Below, one piece after another: positions 1 through 7,214 of a DNA stretch of 44,138 nt. The notes beneath the pieces are model-generated. The model saw only the letters and a list, made by a program, of their open reading frames with translations. It ran no database searches and had not been told where the DNA came from. Both the position numbers and the translations under genes were made by a program. Source of the DNA: an uncultured Spartobacteria bacterium. GTDB lineage: Bacteria; Verrucomicrobiota; Verrucomicrobiia; Chthoniobacterales; Terrimicrobiaceae. The stretch covers positions 1 through 44,138 of the forward strand of contig CALFPA010000015.1 in NCBI GenBank assembly GCA_937919825.1, read 5' to 3'. Position 1 is the stretch's first letter. Each line of letters begins with the position of its first letter.

Positions 1-17
1 AGTAAAGGAATACTAAA
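1..17 (+). promoter_or_regulatory. Flagellin leader with ribosome binding site, copy 1
   Basis: The 17 bases before the first flagellin start contain AAAGGA eight bases upstream of ATG and are identical to the 17 bases before the second flagellin (1266-1282). Identity of both leaders, running into the first codons, points to recent duplication or to selection on the translation start. The GGA in the Shine-Dalgarno could also be a CsrA contact, as in flagellin leaders elsewhere. The rest of the leader lies outside the window. Confidence 0.7.
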
Positions 18-836
18 ATGATCAGTATCAATACAAATACGGCCTCCAGTCTGGCAGCGTATAATCTCGGAAGCACCAATGTGAACCTGCAAAGGAGCCT
101 GCAAAGACTCTCGAGCGGAACGCGAATCAACTCCTCAATTGACGATGCCGGTGGGTTGGCGGTGTCGATGAAGCTCTCGGCGTCAATCCGTCGCACCGAG
201 GCTACCCAGGCGAATGTGAACAACGCGCTGTCGTTTTTGCAGACGCAAGATGGAGTGATGAAAAATGCGCAACAAATTCTGTTGCGTTTGTCTGAATTGG
301 GCCAATTGGCAGCGGATGTTACAAAATCCACAACGGATACCTCGTTGTATCAAACAGAATTCAGTTCACTGACATCGGCATTGAGCGCGATGACATCGGA
401 GGAGTTCAATGGAGTAGGAATGTTTGATACGACTACTGCAACAAGTCTGACAGTCGTAACATCCGAAAACGGAGGACAAACCAACGGGATTACGATCTCC
501 GATCTGAACGCGATTGTTACCAGTCTGAATAGCTTGGATGTTAGCGACACAACCGCAGCAATCACAACGACTATTTCGACATTGGAAACAGCGATTCAGG
601 ATCTTGCAGGGCTCCGCGCCACGAATGGATCGGAACAACAGAGGCTAACCTTCGCAGCCGACATGCTGGCGATCAACAAGGTGAATCTGGAATCGGCCAA
701 TGGGCGGATCGCGGATGTGGATATCGCAAGCGAAAGCGCGAACCTGGCCCGGTTGAATATCTTGCAACAGGCTGGGACGGCAATGCTGGCGCAGGCGAAC
801 ATGTCCACGCAATCGGTTCTACGACTGTTAGCATAA
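18..836 (+). CDS. Flagellin (copy 1)
   Basis: A 272-residue flagellin, the filament subunit exported through the flagellar type III apparatus. Residues 1-105 carry the conserved N-terminal D0/D1 helices (RLSSGTRINSSIDDAGGLAV, then FLQTQDGV) and about residues 195-272 the C-terminal helices (ADVDIASESANLARLNILQQ, MLAQANMSTQ, ending LRLLA). The central surface domain is only about 90 residues and Ser/Thr-rich, so this is a short flagellin with many possible O-glycosylation sites. There is no signal peptide and no cysteine. The start is fixed by the AAAGGA site. It heads a run of four flagellin genes; paralogues follow at 1283, 2122, 3058 and 21266. Confidence 0.95.
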   Translation: MISINTNTASSLAAYNLGSTNVNLQRSLQRLSSGTRINSSIDDAGGLAVSMKLSASIRRTEATQANVNNALSFLQTQDGVMKNAQQILLRLSELGQLAADVTKSTTDTSLYQTEFSSLTSALSAMTSEEFNGVGMFDTTTATSLTVVTSENGGQTNGITISDLNAIVTSLNSLDVSDTTAAITTTISTLETAIQDLAGLRATNGSEQQRLTFAADMLAINKVNLESANGRIADVDIASESANLARLNILQQAGTAMLAQANMSTQSVLRLLA

Positions 837-864
837 TCATATCGTCGAAGAGACAAGAAACTTG

Positions 865-903
865 AGCCTTCCCTGGATGGTTGAAAAGCCATCCGGGGAG
901 GCT
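865..903 (+). other. Long hairpin downstream of flagellin 1
   Basis: An imperfect inverted repeat with arms AGCCTTCCCTGGATGG and CCATCCGGGGAGGCT around an 8-base loop. It lies 29 bases after the stop of flagellin 1. It is followed by GGAGATCAAAAACCC and not by a T run, so it is not a classical intrinsic terminator. It may instead protect the flagellin 1 mRNA 3' end or mark the processed start of the next leader. Confidence 0.55.
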
Positions 904-934
904 GGAGATCAAAAACCCAAGGAAGAAAGATAAG

Positions 935-948
935 CGGCAAGGAAGCCG
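935..948 (+). promoter_or_regulatory. CGGC-AAGGAA-GCCG hairpin, candidate CsrA site
   Basis: A 4-bp stem with the hexaloop AAGGAA. It belongs to a set of three hairpins with A(A/C)GGA(A/C) loops in flagellin leaders (see 1234-1249 and 21232-21247). GGA in an apical loop is the established CsrA recognition element. This copy stands before the flagellin remnant at 1082-1165 and may be the leader of a lost flagellin gene. An open reading frame of 36 codons (1008-1118) follows it, starting ATG just after AAAAGG; whether it is translated cannot be decided here. Confidence 0.4.
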
Positions 949-1081
949 GAGAAACAAAAAAACCAGATGAACTAACCGCAAGCGATTAACCGAAAGGACA
1001 AAAGGTTATGAAGCCGGAAGGCGACATATTGGAGAAGAAATCGGAAACCGAAAGCATTCTGCTAAGGTCTGCTGCTGCTGG

Positions 1082-1165
1082 ATTGATCAAGACAGCGGGG
1101 CTGAAACTGCGATTCTAGCCCAGGCAAACCTTTATGTAAATGCAACGCTGACTTTATTAACATGA
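1082..1165 (+). pseudogene. Relic of a flagellin 3' end
   Basis: In one frame this stretch reads IDQDSGAETAILAQANL and then ten more residues ending TLLT before TGA. It matches the flagellin C-terminus (LQQAGTAMLAQANM, then SVLRLLA, then stop). The number of residues from the TA pair to the stop is the same as in flagellin 1, and DNA similarity is clear over the AQAN block. No flagellin N-terminus precedes it. It is best read as the surviving tail of a deleted flagellin gene between copies 1 and 2. The alternative reading is the overlapping 36-codon frame 1008-1118 in another phase. Confidence 0.5.
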
Positions 1166-1181
1166 TATTAAATTTTAACAA

Positions 1182-1201
1182 TTTTGAGATATATCTCAAA
1201 A
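1182..1201 (+). promoter_or_regulatory. Perfect 20-bp palindrome upstream of flagellin 2
   Basis: TTTTGAGATATATCTCAAAA is its own exact reverse complement. It lies about 80 bases before the flagellin 2 start, in A+T-rich DNA, and is followed directly by a second small inverted repeat (GGGTT-N6-AACCC, 1202-1217). A perfect, A+T-rich palindrome of this length fits a dimeric regulator's operator. As RNA it would form a 9-10 bp stem with almost no loop, which makes the DNA-site reading more likely. No sigma-28 box is obvious in this interval. Confidence 0.55.
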
Positions 1202-1233
1202 GGGTTGGTCGTAACCCAGTAATCCGACCCGGA

Positions 1234-1249
1234 GCGGCACGGAAGCCGC
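1234..1249 (+). promoter_or_regulatory. GCGGC-ACGGAA-GCCGC hairpin, candidate CsrA site
   Basis: A perfect 5-bp stem closes the hexaloop ACGGAA, 33 bases before the flagellin 2 ATG. The flagellin 5 leader has the same hairpin with one pair changed on both sides (GCGGA-ACGGAC-TCCGC), which is a compensatory change. In Bacillus the flagellin (hag) leader carries such a hairpin with GGA in the loop, bound by CsrA, plus a second GGA in the Shine-Dalgarno; the same arrangement is seen here (AAAGGA at 1269-1274). Confidence 0.5.
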
Positions 1250-1282
1250 AAATAAATAAATACAAAGTAAAGGAATACTAAA

Positions 1283-2092
1283 ATGATTAGCATCAATACT
1301 AATGTGGCCTCCATGTCGGCGGCATACAACTCAACCAATACGAATCGTGAGCTTCAGAAAAGCCTCCAACGCCTATCCAGTGGATTGCGAATCAATTCAT
1401 CATCGGATGATGCCGGCGGTTTGGCGGTTTCCATGCGATTATCCGCCGCAGTGAGGAGAACAGAGGCAACTGGCAGAAATGTCAATAATGCAATCTCGTT
1501 CCTTGCAACTCAAGATGGCGTTTTGGATGCCGCTGGAAAAGTGCTCACCCGCTTGGCTGAACTAGCTCAACTCAATGCAGATAATACAAAATCAACAAAC
1601 GATAAGGCACTCTATGAAACCGAGTTTGATGAATTAGTTTCAAGCATTGATAGCTCTGGGGATGAGACTTTCAATGATCAGGTGTTATTTTCCGCAGGGG
1701 GCAACACTCTGGAGGTAATTTACTCGGAGGATGGTTCTAGGACCACAGGTATAACACAAGCAGATTTGGCGGCAATCCACACGGATCTTGCGGGAATTGA
1801 TTTCCTCGCTGATGCCGTGACGGATACGATCGATGCCATTGATACAGCAATTAATGATCTCGCTCAGATGCGGGCACAAAATGGAGCCGAGCAAACAATG
1901 CTTACGCATGCCTCGGATCTTCTAAAGATAAATCAAATCAATCTCGAGGCGGCAAATAGCCGCATCATGGATTTAGATATCGCCAACGAGAGTTCCAACC
2001 TCGCTAGGTTAAATATTATGCAGCAGGCAGGCATGGCAATGCTTGCCCAAGCCAATCAAAGCCAAGATGCAGTTCTGCGACTGCTCTATTAA
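1283..2092 (+). CDS. Flagellin (copy 2)
   Basis: A 269-residue flagellin with the same layout as copy 1. It has N-terminal D0/D1 (MISINTNVASMSAAYN, RLSSGLRINSSSDDAGGLAV, FLATQDGV), a short acidic central domain of about 90 residues, and a C-terminal D1/D0 (MDLDIANESSNLARLNIMQQ, MLAQANQSQDAVLRLLY). The leader is identical to that of copy 1 over the last 17 bases. It shares the operon direction with copies 3 and 4; only 29 bases separate it from copy 3, so co-transcription is likely. Divergence among copies in the central domain suggests a mixed-subunit filament. Confidence 0.95.
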   Translation: MISINTNVASMSAAYNSTNTNRELQKSLQRLSSGLRINSSSDDAGGLAVSMRLSAAVRRTEATGRNVNNAISFLATQDGVLDAAGKVLTRLAELAQLNADNTKSTNDKALYETEFDELVSSIDSSGDETFNDQVLFSAGGNTLEVIYSEDGSRTTGITQADLAAIHTDLAGIDFLADAVTDTIDAIDTAINDLAQMRAQNGAEQTMLTHASDLLKINQINLEAANSRIMDLDIANESSNLARLNIMQQAGMAMLAQANQSQDAVLRLLY

Positions 2093-2121
2093 TAAATAAT
2101 TTAAAATAGAAAGCTAATATT

Positions 2122-2922
2122 ATGATTAATGTAAATACAAATATTGCAGCATTAAAAGTGATGACGGCTTTTAATGACTCCCAAGGCAACCTCTCGAAAG
2201 CCTTGCAAAGGCTTTCCAGCGGATTGCGCGTTAATTCTTCTCAAGATGATCCCAGTGGATTGGGGGTTTCGATGAGGCTGAATGCACAAATCGCACGGAA
2301 AAGTGTGGTTTATGATGAAGTCAATAATGCGGTATCTTTTTTAGATACTCAAGACGGCGTGATGGATGCCGCCAATTCTGTGCTGCAACGCATGGCTGAA
2401 CTCACGCAACTTGGTGTCGGTAGTTTGAACACAAGCGCTCAAGCAATTTACCAAGTTGAATACGATGAACTTGAGGATGAGTTGGAGGGCCTCTTGAGTG
2501 AGGAGTTCAATGGTAAAAGTTTGTTTGCCGATGGTGGCGGATCGCTCACGGTCTTCACCTCGGACAACACGTCGCAAACGGCATCCATGACTCAAGCGAA
2601 CATGGAGGATCTAGTCTATGATGTCGTTAATGGAGGAAGTGTAACAAATACAGCTACATACTCTGCGATAACAACGGCAATCAATAACCTTGCTGAACTG
2701 CGTGCAACCAATGGCGCCGAGCAGAATCGCTTTGAGCGGGCGGCAAGCGTTTTGGATGCAGGAATTATCAATCTGACTGCGGCAAATAGCCGAATCATGG
2801 ATGCAGATGTTGCTCAGGAGTCCGTGAATATGACAAAGTATGATATTCTCCAGCAATCAAGCCTCGCCATGTTGGTTCAAGCCAACCAGAACAAAGAAAA
2901 TATCCTGCGGTTGCTGGAATAG
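2122..2922 (+). CDS. Flagellin (copy 3)
   Basis: A 266-residue flagellin. The N-terminal block is more diverged (RLSSGLRVNSSQDDPSGLGV, where copies 1 and 2 have DDAGGLAV), and the C-terminal block reads MDADVAQESVNMTKYDILQQ, then MLVQANQNKENILRLLE. This substitution pattern sets it apart from copies 1, 2 and 5 and may mark a minor or specialised subunit. No good Shine-Dalgarno precedes the ATG (ATAGAAAGCTAATATT), so its translation may be coupled to copy 2 or weak. It is followed by a long inverted repeat and then by the lectin-domain flagellin. Confidence 0.93.
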   Translation: MINVNTNIAALKVMTAFNDSQGNLSKALQRLSSGLRVNSSQDDPSGLGVSMRLNAQIARKSVVYDEVNNAVSFLDTQDGVMDAANSVLQRMAELTQLGVGSLNTSAQAIYQVEYDELEDELEGLLSEEFNGKSLFADGGGSLTVFTSDNTSQTASMTQANMEDLVYDVVNGGSVTNTATYSAITTAINNLAELRATNGAEQNRFERAASVLDAGIINLTAANSRIMDADVAQESVNMTKYDILQQSSLAMLVQANQNKENILRLLE

Positions 2923-2942
2923 CGCTTGGAGTTGATATCGGG

Positions 2943-3009
2943 AAAGGAGTTAAGAGTTTTCTCATAGAAATGAGTTGTCCCATGATGGATGTAAAAACTC
3001 TCCTCCTTT
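2943..3009 (+). promoter_or_regulatory. Long inverted repeat in the leader of the lectin flagellin
   Basis: AAAGGAG-TTA-AGAGTTTT pairs with AAAACTCT-C-CTCCTTT across 33 bases, and the loop itself holds a smaller stem (CTCAT-AGAA-ATGAG). The paired arm includes AGGAG-like sequence but lies 50-115 bases before the ATG at 3058. There is no T run after it, so it is not a standard terminator. It sits between copies 3 and 4 and could set a different expression level for the lectin flagellin by attenuation, processing or mRNA protection. Confidence 0.5.
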
Positions 3010-3057
3010 GCCGGTAAATCCTGCGCAGGCTTCAATTTAGCATCAACAAAAAAGACT

Positions 3058-4353
3058 ATGAATATCAAAAATATGTTTTCGCAGTTGCTTCTCGTAGACT
3101 CATATCAGGTCGTTAATAGGAATCATGCAACGACAGTCGAAAGGATTTCGAGTGGGTTGCGGATCAACTCCTCCAAGGATGATGCCTCACAAATCGGTGC
3201 GCTCTCGCAGGTTGATGCGAACATCATGGAACAGAGCGTGTTCGCGCGGGCAACAAGCGAGGCGATGTCGTTTTTAAAAACGCAAGAAGAAGCCATGAAT
3301 TCGATGGCAGAAATCTTGACCGAGATGAAAGTTCTGAAGGCATCCGCCGATGCAGCTCTTGCCCTGGGGGGGGACATTACTGCAATAGAAGAGAATTACC
3401 AAAAACTCCAGAGCGAGTTTGTTGAGATCACAGAAGAATATTTTAATGGAGTCACATTATTTTCTGCAGGAGTGAGCAACACTGTGCGTGAATTCTCCTT
3501 TGTGAAGGGGAGTCGATCGTTTCAGACTACCCAATACGCAGTCTCCAACATGAAGCTGGGAAATACATTTAAGGTTGGGGAAACATACAGCGTGTATTCT
3601 CGTATTGATCACTCCGCAAGTCTTATAACTTGGCAGGATGCAAAGACCGAGGCTGAGTCCCTAGGCGGGTATTTGGCAGTAATTACGAGTGCGCAAGAAA
3701 ACAATGCCGTGAGAACCGCTATCAGTGGGGCTTGGGGGGGATGGTTGGGCATCCATAAGCCTGCAGGAGGAAACTGGGTTTCGCTAACAGGCGAATCAGT
3801 GACCTATACGAATTGGTTTAATGAGGGCGTTAATTCTGGAGTCCACTATGCGGCCGTGTTCCGGGGTGATGGTCTTTGGAATGGCTATAATTGGACTGTC
3901 TCAACGCAAAAAGCGCCCTACTATGTCCTCGAAGTGGAAAACACATATTCTCTTGCAGATGTCGATGCCTCAGACATTCAAGCAAACCTCCAAAACTTAT
4001 CTCAAGCTATTGCTCAAAATGGCGTTGAGCAGCGTAGAATCTCACGACTTCAATCGATTGCTCATGAAAATGCTCAAAATCTCTCGGGAATTGCTGGCCG
4101 AATGGAAGATGCGGATTACGCCCAAGAAACTATAAACAATTCCAAACAAATCCTTAGTTCTGAATCCACATTGGCTTTGCTGTCTCAGGCGAATATTCGC
4201 TCACAATCCATGCTCAGGCTTTTGTATGCGCGAATAGACAGGGAGTGGGATTTTACTCCGAAAAATAATGAAGAGAACTCCGATGACAAAAGATTTTCAC
4301 CGCTTCAGCAATCGCTGATTGATGTGGATGACGATAATAGCCTGAGAACTTAG
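3058..4353 (+). CDS. Flagellin with an inserted C-type-lectin-like domain
   Basis: 431 residues. Residues 1-150 are flagellin D0/D1 (VERISSGLRINSSKDDASQI, FLKTQEEAMNSM) and about 300-389 are the returning D1/D0 helices (EDADYAQETINNSKQILSSE, LLSQANIRSQSMLRLL). Between them, about residues 178-296 form a C-type lectin-like domain: TWQDAKTEAESLGGYLAVIT, GWLGI, YTNWFNEG, GLWNGYNW and YYVLEVE follow the family order. It has no cysteines, and the calcium motif EPN/QPD is not recognisable, so sugar binding is unproven. A further 42-residue charged tail follows the point where flagellins normally end. The stop overlaps the stop of the opposite glycosyltransferase gene. Insertion in the variable domain would display the lectin fold on the filament surface. 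Confidence 0.9.
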   Translation: MNIKNMFSQLLLVDSYQVVNRNHATTVERISSGLRINSSKDDASQIGALSQVDANIMEQSVFARATSEAMSFLKTQEEAMNSMAEILTEMKVLKASADAALALGGDITAIEENYQKLQSEFVEITEEYFNGVTLFSAGVSNTVREFSFVKGSRSFQTTQYAVSNMKLGNTFKVGETYSVYSRIDHSASLITWQDAKTEAESLGGYLAVITSAQENNAVRTAISGAWGGWLGIHKPAGGNWVSLTGESVTYTNWFNEGVNSGVHYAAVFRGDGLWNGYNWTVSTQKAPYYVLEVENTYSLADVDASDIQANLQNLSQAIAQNGVEQRRISRLQSIAHENAQNLSGIAGRMEDADYAQETINNSKQILSSESTLALLSQANIRSQSMLRLLYARIDREWDFTPKNNEENSDDKRFSPLQQSLIDVDDDNSLRT

Positions 4354-6329
4354 GAGTTTTTTTGCTGAGCACACCACTCGCACCAAGCTTGGCGGAGGGA
4401 GGACTCGAATTGAGCGGCTTGCCCAGCGTGGTCGAGAAGCGGGCTTTTTGAGACATCTTCACGAAGGCTGTGGCGGAGGGATTCTCGAAGCGGTCGATCC
4501 TGGGCCAGAGCGACGGCTTTTTCGATGTAGGCTTCGGCGTTTTCGGTTGCCCAGTCCGCATGGCCGACTGCCGATAGCAGAGACAACCCCACGCGCGAGG
4601 CGTGGCGGTCGCCGGCAAGCGTGACCACGGGAACGCCCATCCAGAGGGCCTCGCAGGTCGTCGTGGTGCCGTTGTAGGGAAAGGTGTCGAGGGCAACATC
4701 CACGCGGGAGTAGGCGGCGAGGTGTTCGGCGGGGCTTGCAAAGAAGCCGAGGAGTTCGACTCGGTCGTTGGGAATTCCAGAGGTGGCGAGTTTTTCGCGG
4801 ACGCTGGTTTGCACATCGGCGTCTTCGAGATAGGGGCTTTTGATCAGAAGGCGTGAGTCGGGAACACGCTCCAGAATCCGCGCCCAGACAGCCAAAGTCT
4901 CGCTCGTGACTTTTAAAAAATTGTTGAAGGAGCCAAAGGTAATCGGCGTTGCCTCATCGGGCATCGCTTGCTCCGGGGCATTGGTGGGTGGTTCGTAGGC
5001 CCAGGCGCAGGAGGAAAAACGAACGAGTTTTTCAGTCGCGAAGGCATCGGCTTCTCCTTCAGGGTCGGTGATGCCATCGACAAGACGGTGGCCAATCGCT
5101 GGCAGTCCGGTCGTGTTGGGGTAACCGAGATAGGTCATCAAAACCGGCGCAGGATTTTTTGCAAAAAGCGTCAAGCGGTTCATCGAAGAATGCCCGGCAA
5201 GATCGATCAAAATATCCGGGGCGTCCTTGCGGATCATCTCGAGCGCGGCCTCATCATCGAGGCCGTTGAGATTGATCCATTTTTTGGAAAGAGCGCGGAG
5301 CTCGGAGCTCGTCGAATCCTCGGTGTGATGGCAATGATAGAGAATCGTCTCCACCTGCTCTGGATCAAGGTTTGCAAGGATCGGCTTGAGAAAAAACGCG
5401 ACCGAGTGATAACGAAAATCAGGAGAGACAAAACCGACGCGCAGTTTTTTTTCCGGGTCGGGTGGATTGAAAAAAACTTGAAACTCGTCGGTGGGAAATT
5501 GGGAGCCGAACTCCTTGTGGGCCTCGAAGACGGCTAGTCGGTCTTGGCCGGGGAGATAATTCAGAAGCATATTCCGCGCGCTGAGCACCCGGGCGTTCTG
5601 TGGCTCCATCCAGAGGATCGAATTGTGCAGGTCGAGCGACTCCTCGGTTTTGTAAAGCCGCATGAGGCCGAGCGCTCGTGCCGACGAGGCGCTGGTGAGG
5701 AAGGGGTCGGCCTGCAGTGCCTTGTCGAAACACTCCATGCCCTCGCCCACACGGCCGGACTGCTCGATGAGTGACAGGCCGAGATTGCTCCAAGCCACCG
5801 CCATGGAGGGATCGATTTCCGTGGCCTTCTGAAAGTGCGGCTCGGCCGCCGGAAAGCCCATCACGCGAGCCGTAACTTCGCCTAGTTGCTCGTGCGCCGC
5901 GGCATTCGCGGGTTGAAGCGAAACAAATTTCTCCAGCGCCGCCACGGCCTCCTTCGCCTGGCCAGTGGCCCGAAGGCAGCGCGCGAGGTTTTCCCAAGCC
6001 TCGGCTTGGTGGGGAGCTTTCTTCAGTGCTCGCGACAAATGCGGTTCCGCTTCGGCGAAGCGACCAAGATCCGCCAAGGCCATCCCGAGGAACATCCGAC
6101 ATTCGATGGAGTCCGGCTTAATCTTCCGAGCCTTCTCAAGCAGCTCCGCCGCCTTTTCCAAATGCCCACCGCGCTGGAACGCCATTGCTCCTGAGAGAAA
6201 CCACGCATCAAAATCTCTCGGGCACTCGGCCCTCACCCGCGCGTAAATTTTCTCTGCCTCGTCATGGCGGAGAGCCCTGTGAAGCGCCAGCGCCTCCTCG
6301 AGTTGATTGGTGCGTTGCTTTTGATTCAT
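4350..6329 (-). CDS. TPR protein with GT41 (SPINDLY/OGT-like) glycosyltransferase domain
   Basis: 659 residues. Residues 1-290 are tandem tetratricopeptide repeats (for example AVAWSNLGLSLIEQSGRVGE). From about 294 to 650 follows a GT41 catalytic domain: LRVGFVSPDFRYHSVAFF, LIDLAGHSSMNRL, YLGYPNTTGLP, FGSFNNFLKVTSETLAVWA and DTFPYNGTTTTCEALWMGVP. The HSVAFF motif is closer to SPINDLY-type fucosyltransferases than to the HPxxH of OGT, and the lysine of FNNFLK aligns with the nucleotide-sugar-binding lysine of OGT. Such soluble enzymes glycosylate Ser/Thr of proteins. Its tail-to-tail position with the lectin flagellin makes flagellin the likely acceptor; the donor sugar is unknown. Confidence 0.9.
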   Translation of the reverse strand: MNQKQRTNQLEEALALHRALRHDEAEKIYARVRAECPRDFDAWFLSGAMAFQRGGHLEKAAELLEKARKIKPDSIECRMFLGMALADLGRFAEAEPHLSRALKKAPHQAEAWENLARCLRATGQAKEAVAALEKFVSLQPANAAAHEQLGEVTARVMGFPAAEPHFQKATEIDPSMAVAWSNLGLSLIEQSGRVGEGMECFDKALQADPFLTSASSARALGLMRLYKTEESLDLHNSILWMEPQNARVLSARNMLLNYLPGQDRLAVFEAHKEFGSQFPTDEFQVFFNPPDPEKKLRVGFVSPDFRYHSVAFFLKPILANLDPEQVETILYHCHHTEDSTSSELRALSKKWINLNGLDDEAALEMIRKDAPDILIDLAGHSSMNRLTLFAKNPAPVLMTYLGYPNTTGLPAIGHRLVDGITDPEGEADAFATEKLVRFSSCAWAYEPPTNAPEQAMPDEATPITFGSFNNFLKVTSETLAVWARILERVPDSRLLIKSPYLEDADVQTSVREKLATSGIPNDRVELLGFFASPAEHLAAYSRVDVALDTFPYNGTTTTCEALWMGVPVVTLAGDRHASRVGLSLLSAVGHADWATENAEAYIEKAVALAQDRPLRESLRHSLREDVSKSPLLDHAGQAAQFESSLRQAWCEWCAQQKNS

Positions 6330-6383
6330 CAGTCAAACGCATCGAAGCATGAAATCCCCGAAAGGCAAAAGCGAAAGCTTGAG

Positions 6384-6441
6384 CGCTTATTAATTCGGCT
6401 CACGAACGCGGGACGATTTACAGGGCGGAGAGATCAACCTT
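6384..6441 (+). pseudogene. Relic of an MNT-type nucleotidyltransferase
   Basis: This stretch is about 47/58 identical, without gaps, to 8092-8149, the active-site region of the intact MNT gene at 8021-8317. A core of 25 bases differs at one position only. In the matching frame it reads FGSRTRDDLQGGEINL, but a TAA stands just before FGS where the intact gene has the codon for Leu. No complete frame surrounds it. It is the remains of an earlier MNT cassette at the edge of the toxin-antitoxin insert. Confidence 0.75.
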
Positions 6442-6488
6442 CATAAAATTTCCCTTGATCAAACCAAAAAAAGAACCACTATGGTCAC

Positions 6489-6734
6489 ATGATTGCCAGC
6501 CTTCGTGAATCCAAGACCCGATTGAGCGAGTTGGTGAGCCTTGCCAATTCCGGCGAGGAGATTTTAATCACGGTTCATGGCCAACCCAAGGCCCGCCTTC
6601 TGCCTGTTTCGGAGCCTCGTTCCGATACCGTGGATTGGTTGCGCGAGTTAAGCGATCTTCGTTCAAGTTTGGTTCAACCCTCGAACGAGCAAAAAACGAG
6701 CGCGCTGGATGAAGTGCGGGAGGATCGTTGGTGA
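6489..6734 (+). CDS. Phd/YefM-family antitoxin
   Basis: 81 residues. The N-terminus (IASLRESKTRLSELVSLANS, EEILITVHGQPKARLLP) is the DNA-binding Phd/YefM fold, which represses its own promoter; the C-terminal 35 residues would wrap the toxin. It overlaps the PIN toxin gene by the sequence GTGA, the usual antitoxin-then-toxin order with translational coupling. First complete gene of the toxin-antitoxin insert. Confidence 0.88.
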   Translation: MIASLRESKTRLSELVSLANSGEEILITVHGQPKARLLPVSEPRSDTVDWLRELSDLRSSLVQPSNEQKTSALDEVREDRW

Positions 6735-7195
6735 AAGCCCCTTACTGGGACACCTCCTGCGTGCTGGCACTCTATGTGCCGGAACAGATCTCATCGCAAG
6801 CTTCCGATTTGGCCTCTGCGGAAAAGGGGCCAATACATTCCAGCGCCATTCTGGAATTTGAAATGACCTTTGCTATTCACGCGAAGGAAGCCATAGGCGA
6901 GATTCCAAGTGGGAGTTCCAAGAGACTTCTGTCCCGGTTCCAAACCGATCTCCAGCGGGGGCGCTACCTGCTTGTGCCCTTGGGCATTGATATCAAGGCC
7001 AGCGGCAACGAGATCGCTTCCAGAATCCTCCAAACAGAGCCTCCTGTTTTTTTGCGCACGCTCGACGGGATTCATATCGCCACAGCTCTGAAGCTGGGCT
7101 CCCCAGAGTTGGTCACTGCAGACAAGAAAATGGCTGACGCGGCAAATCTACTTGGTATAAAGACCAAACTCCTTAAAATAATCACTTCCGATTAA
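6731..7195 (+). CDS. PIN-domain ribonuclease toxin (VapC-like)
   Basis: About 154 residues from a GTG start that overlaps the antitoxin stop (GTGA); a TTG one codon earlier is the alternative. The PIN acidic residues are visible: Asp7 (YWDTSCVLALY), Glu42 (SAILEFEMTFA), Asp112 (RTLDGIHIATAL) and Asp131 (LVTADKKM). These coordinate the metal ions that cleave RNA, in known VapC toxins tRNA or rRNA. Length is slightly above the usual 130-150. Paired with the Phd-type antitoxin upstream. Confidence 0.88.
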   Translation: MKAPYWDTSCVLALYVPEQISSQASDLASAEKGPIHSSAILEFEMTFAIHAKEAIGEIPSGSSKRLLSRFQTDLQRGRYLLVPLGIDIKASGNEIASRILQTEPPVFLRTLDGIHIATALKLGSPELVTADKKMADAANLLGIKTKLLKIITSD

Positions 7196-7214
7196 ATTAA
7201 AGAAATTTTGCCCT

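Noticed and set aside
865-903. Hairpin as intrinsic terminator of flagellin 1
   Set aside because: No T tract follows the stem.
3058-4353. Diversity-generating retroelement acting on the lectin domain
   Set aside because: C-type-lectin folds are common targets, but no reverse transcriptase, template repeat or adenine-biased variable repeat is seen in the window.
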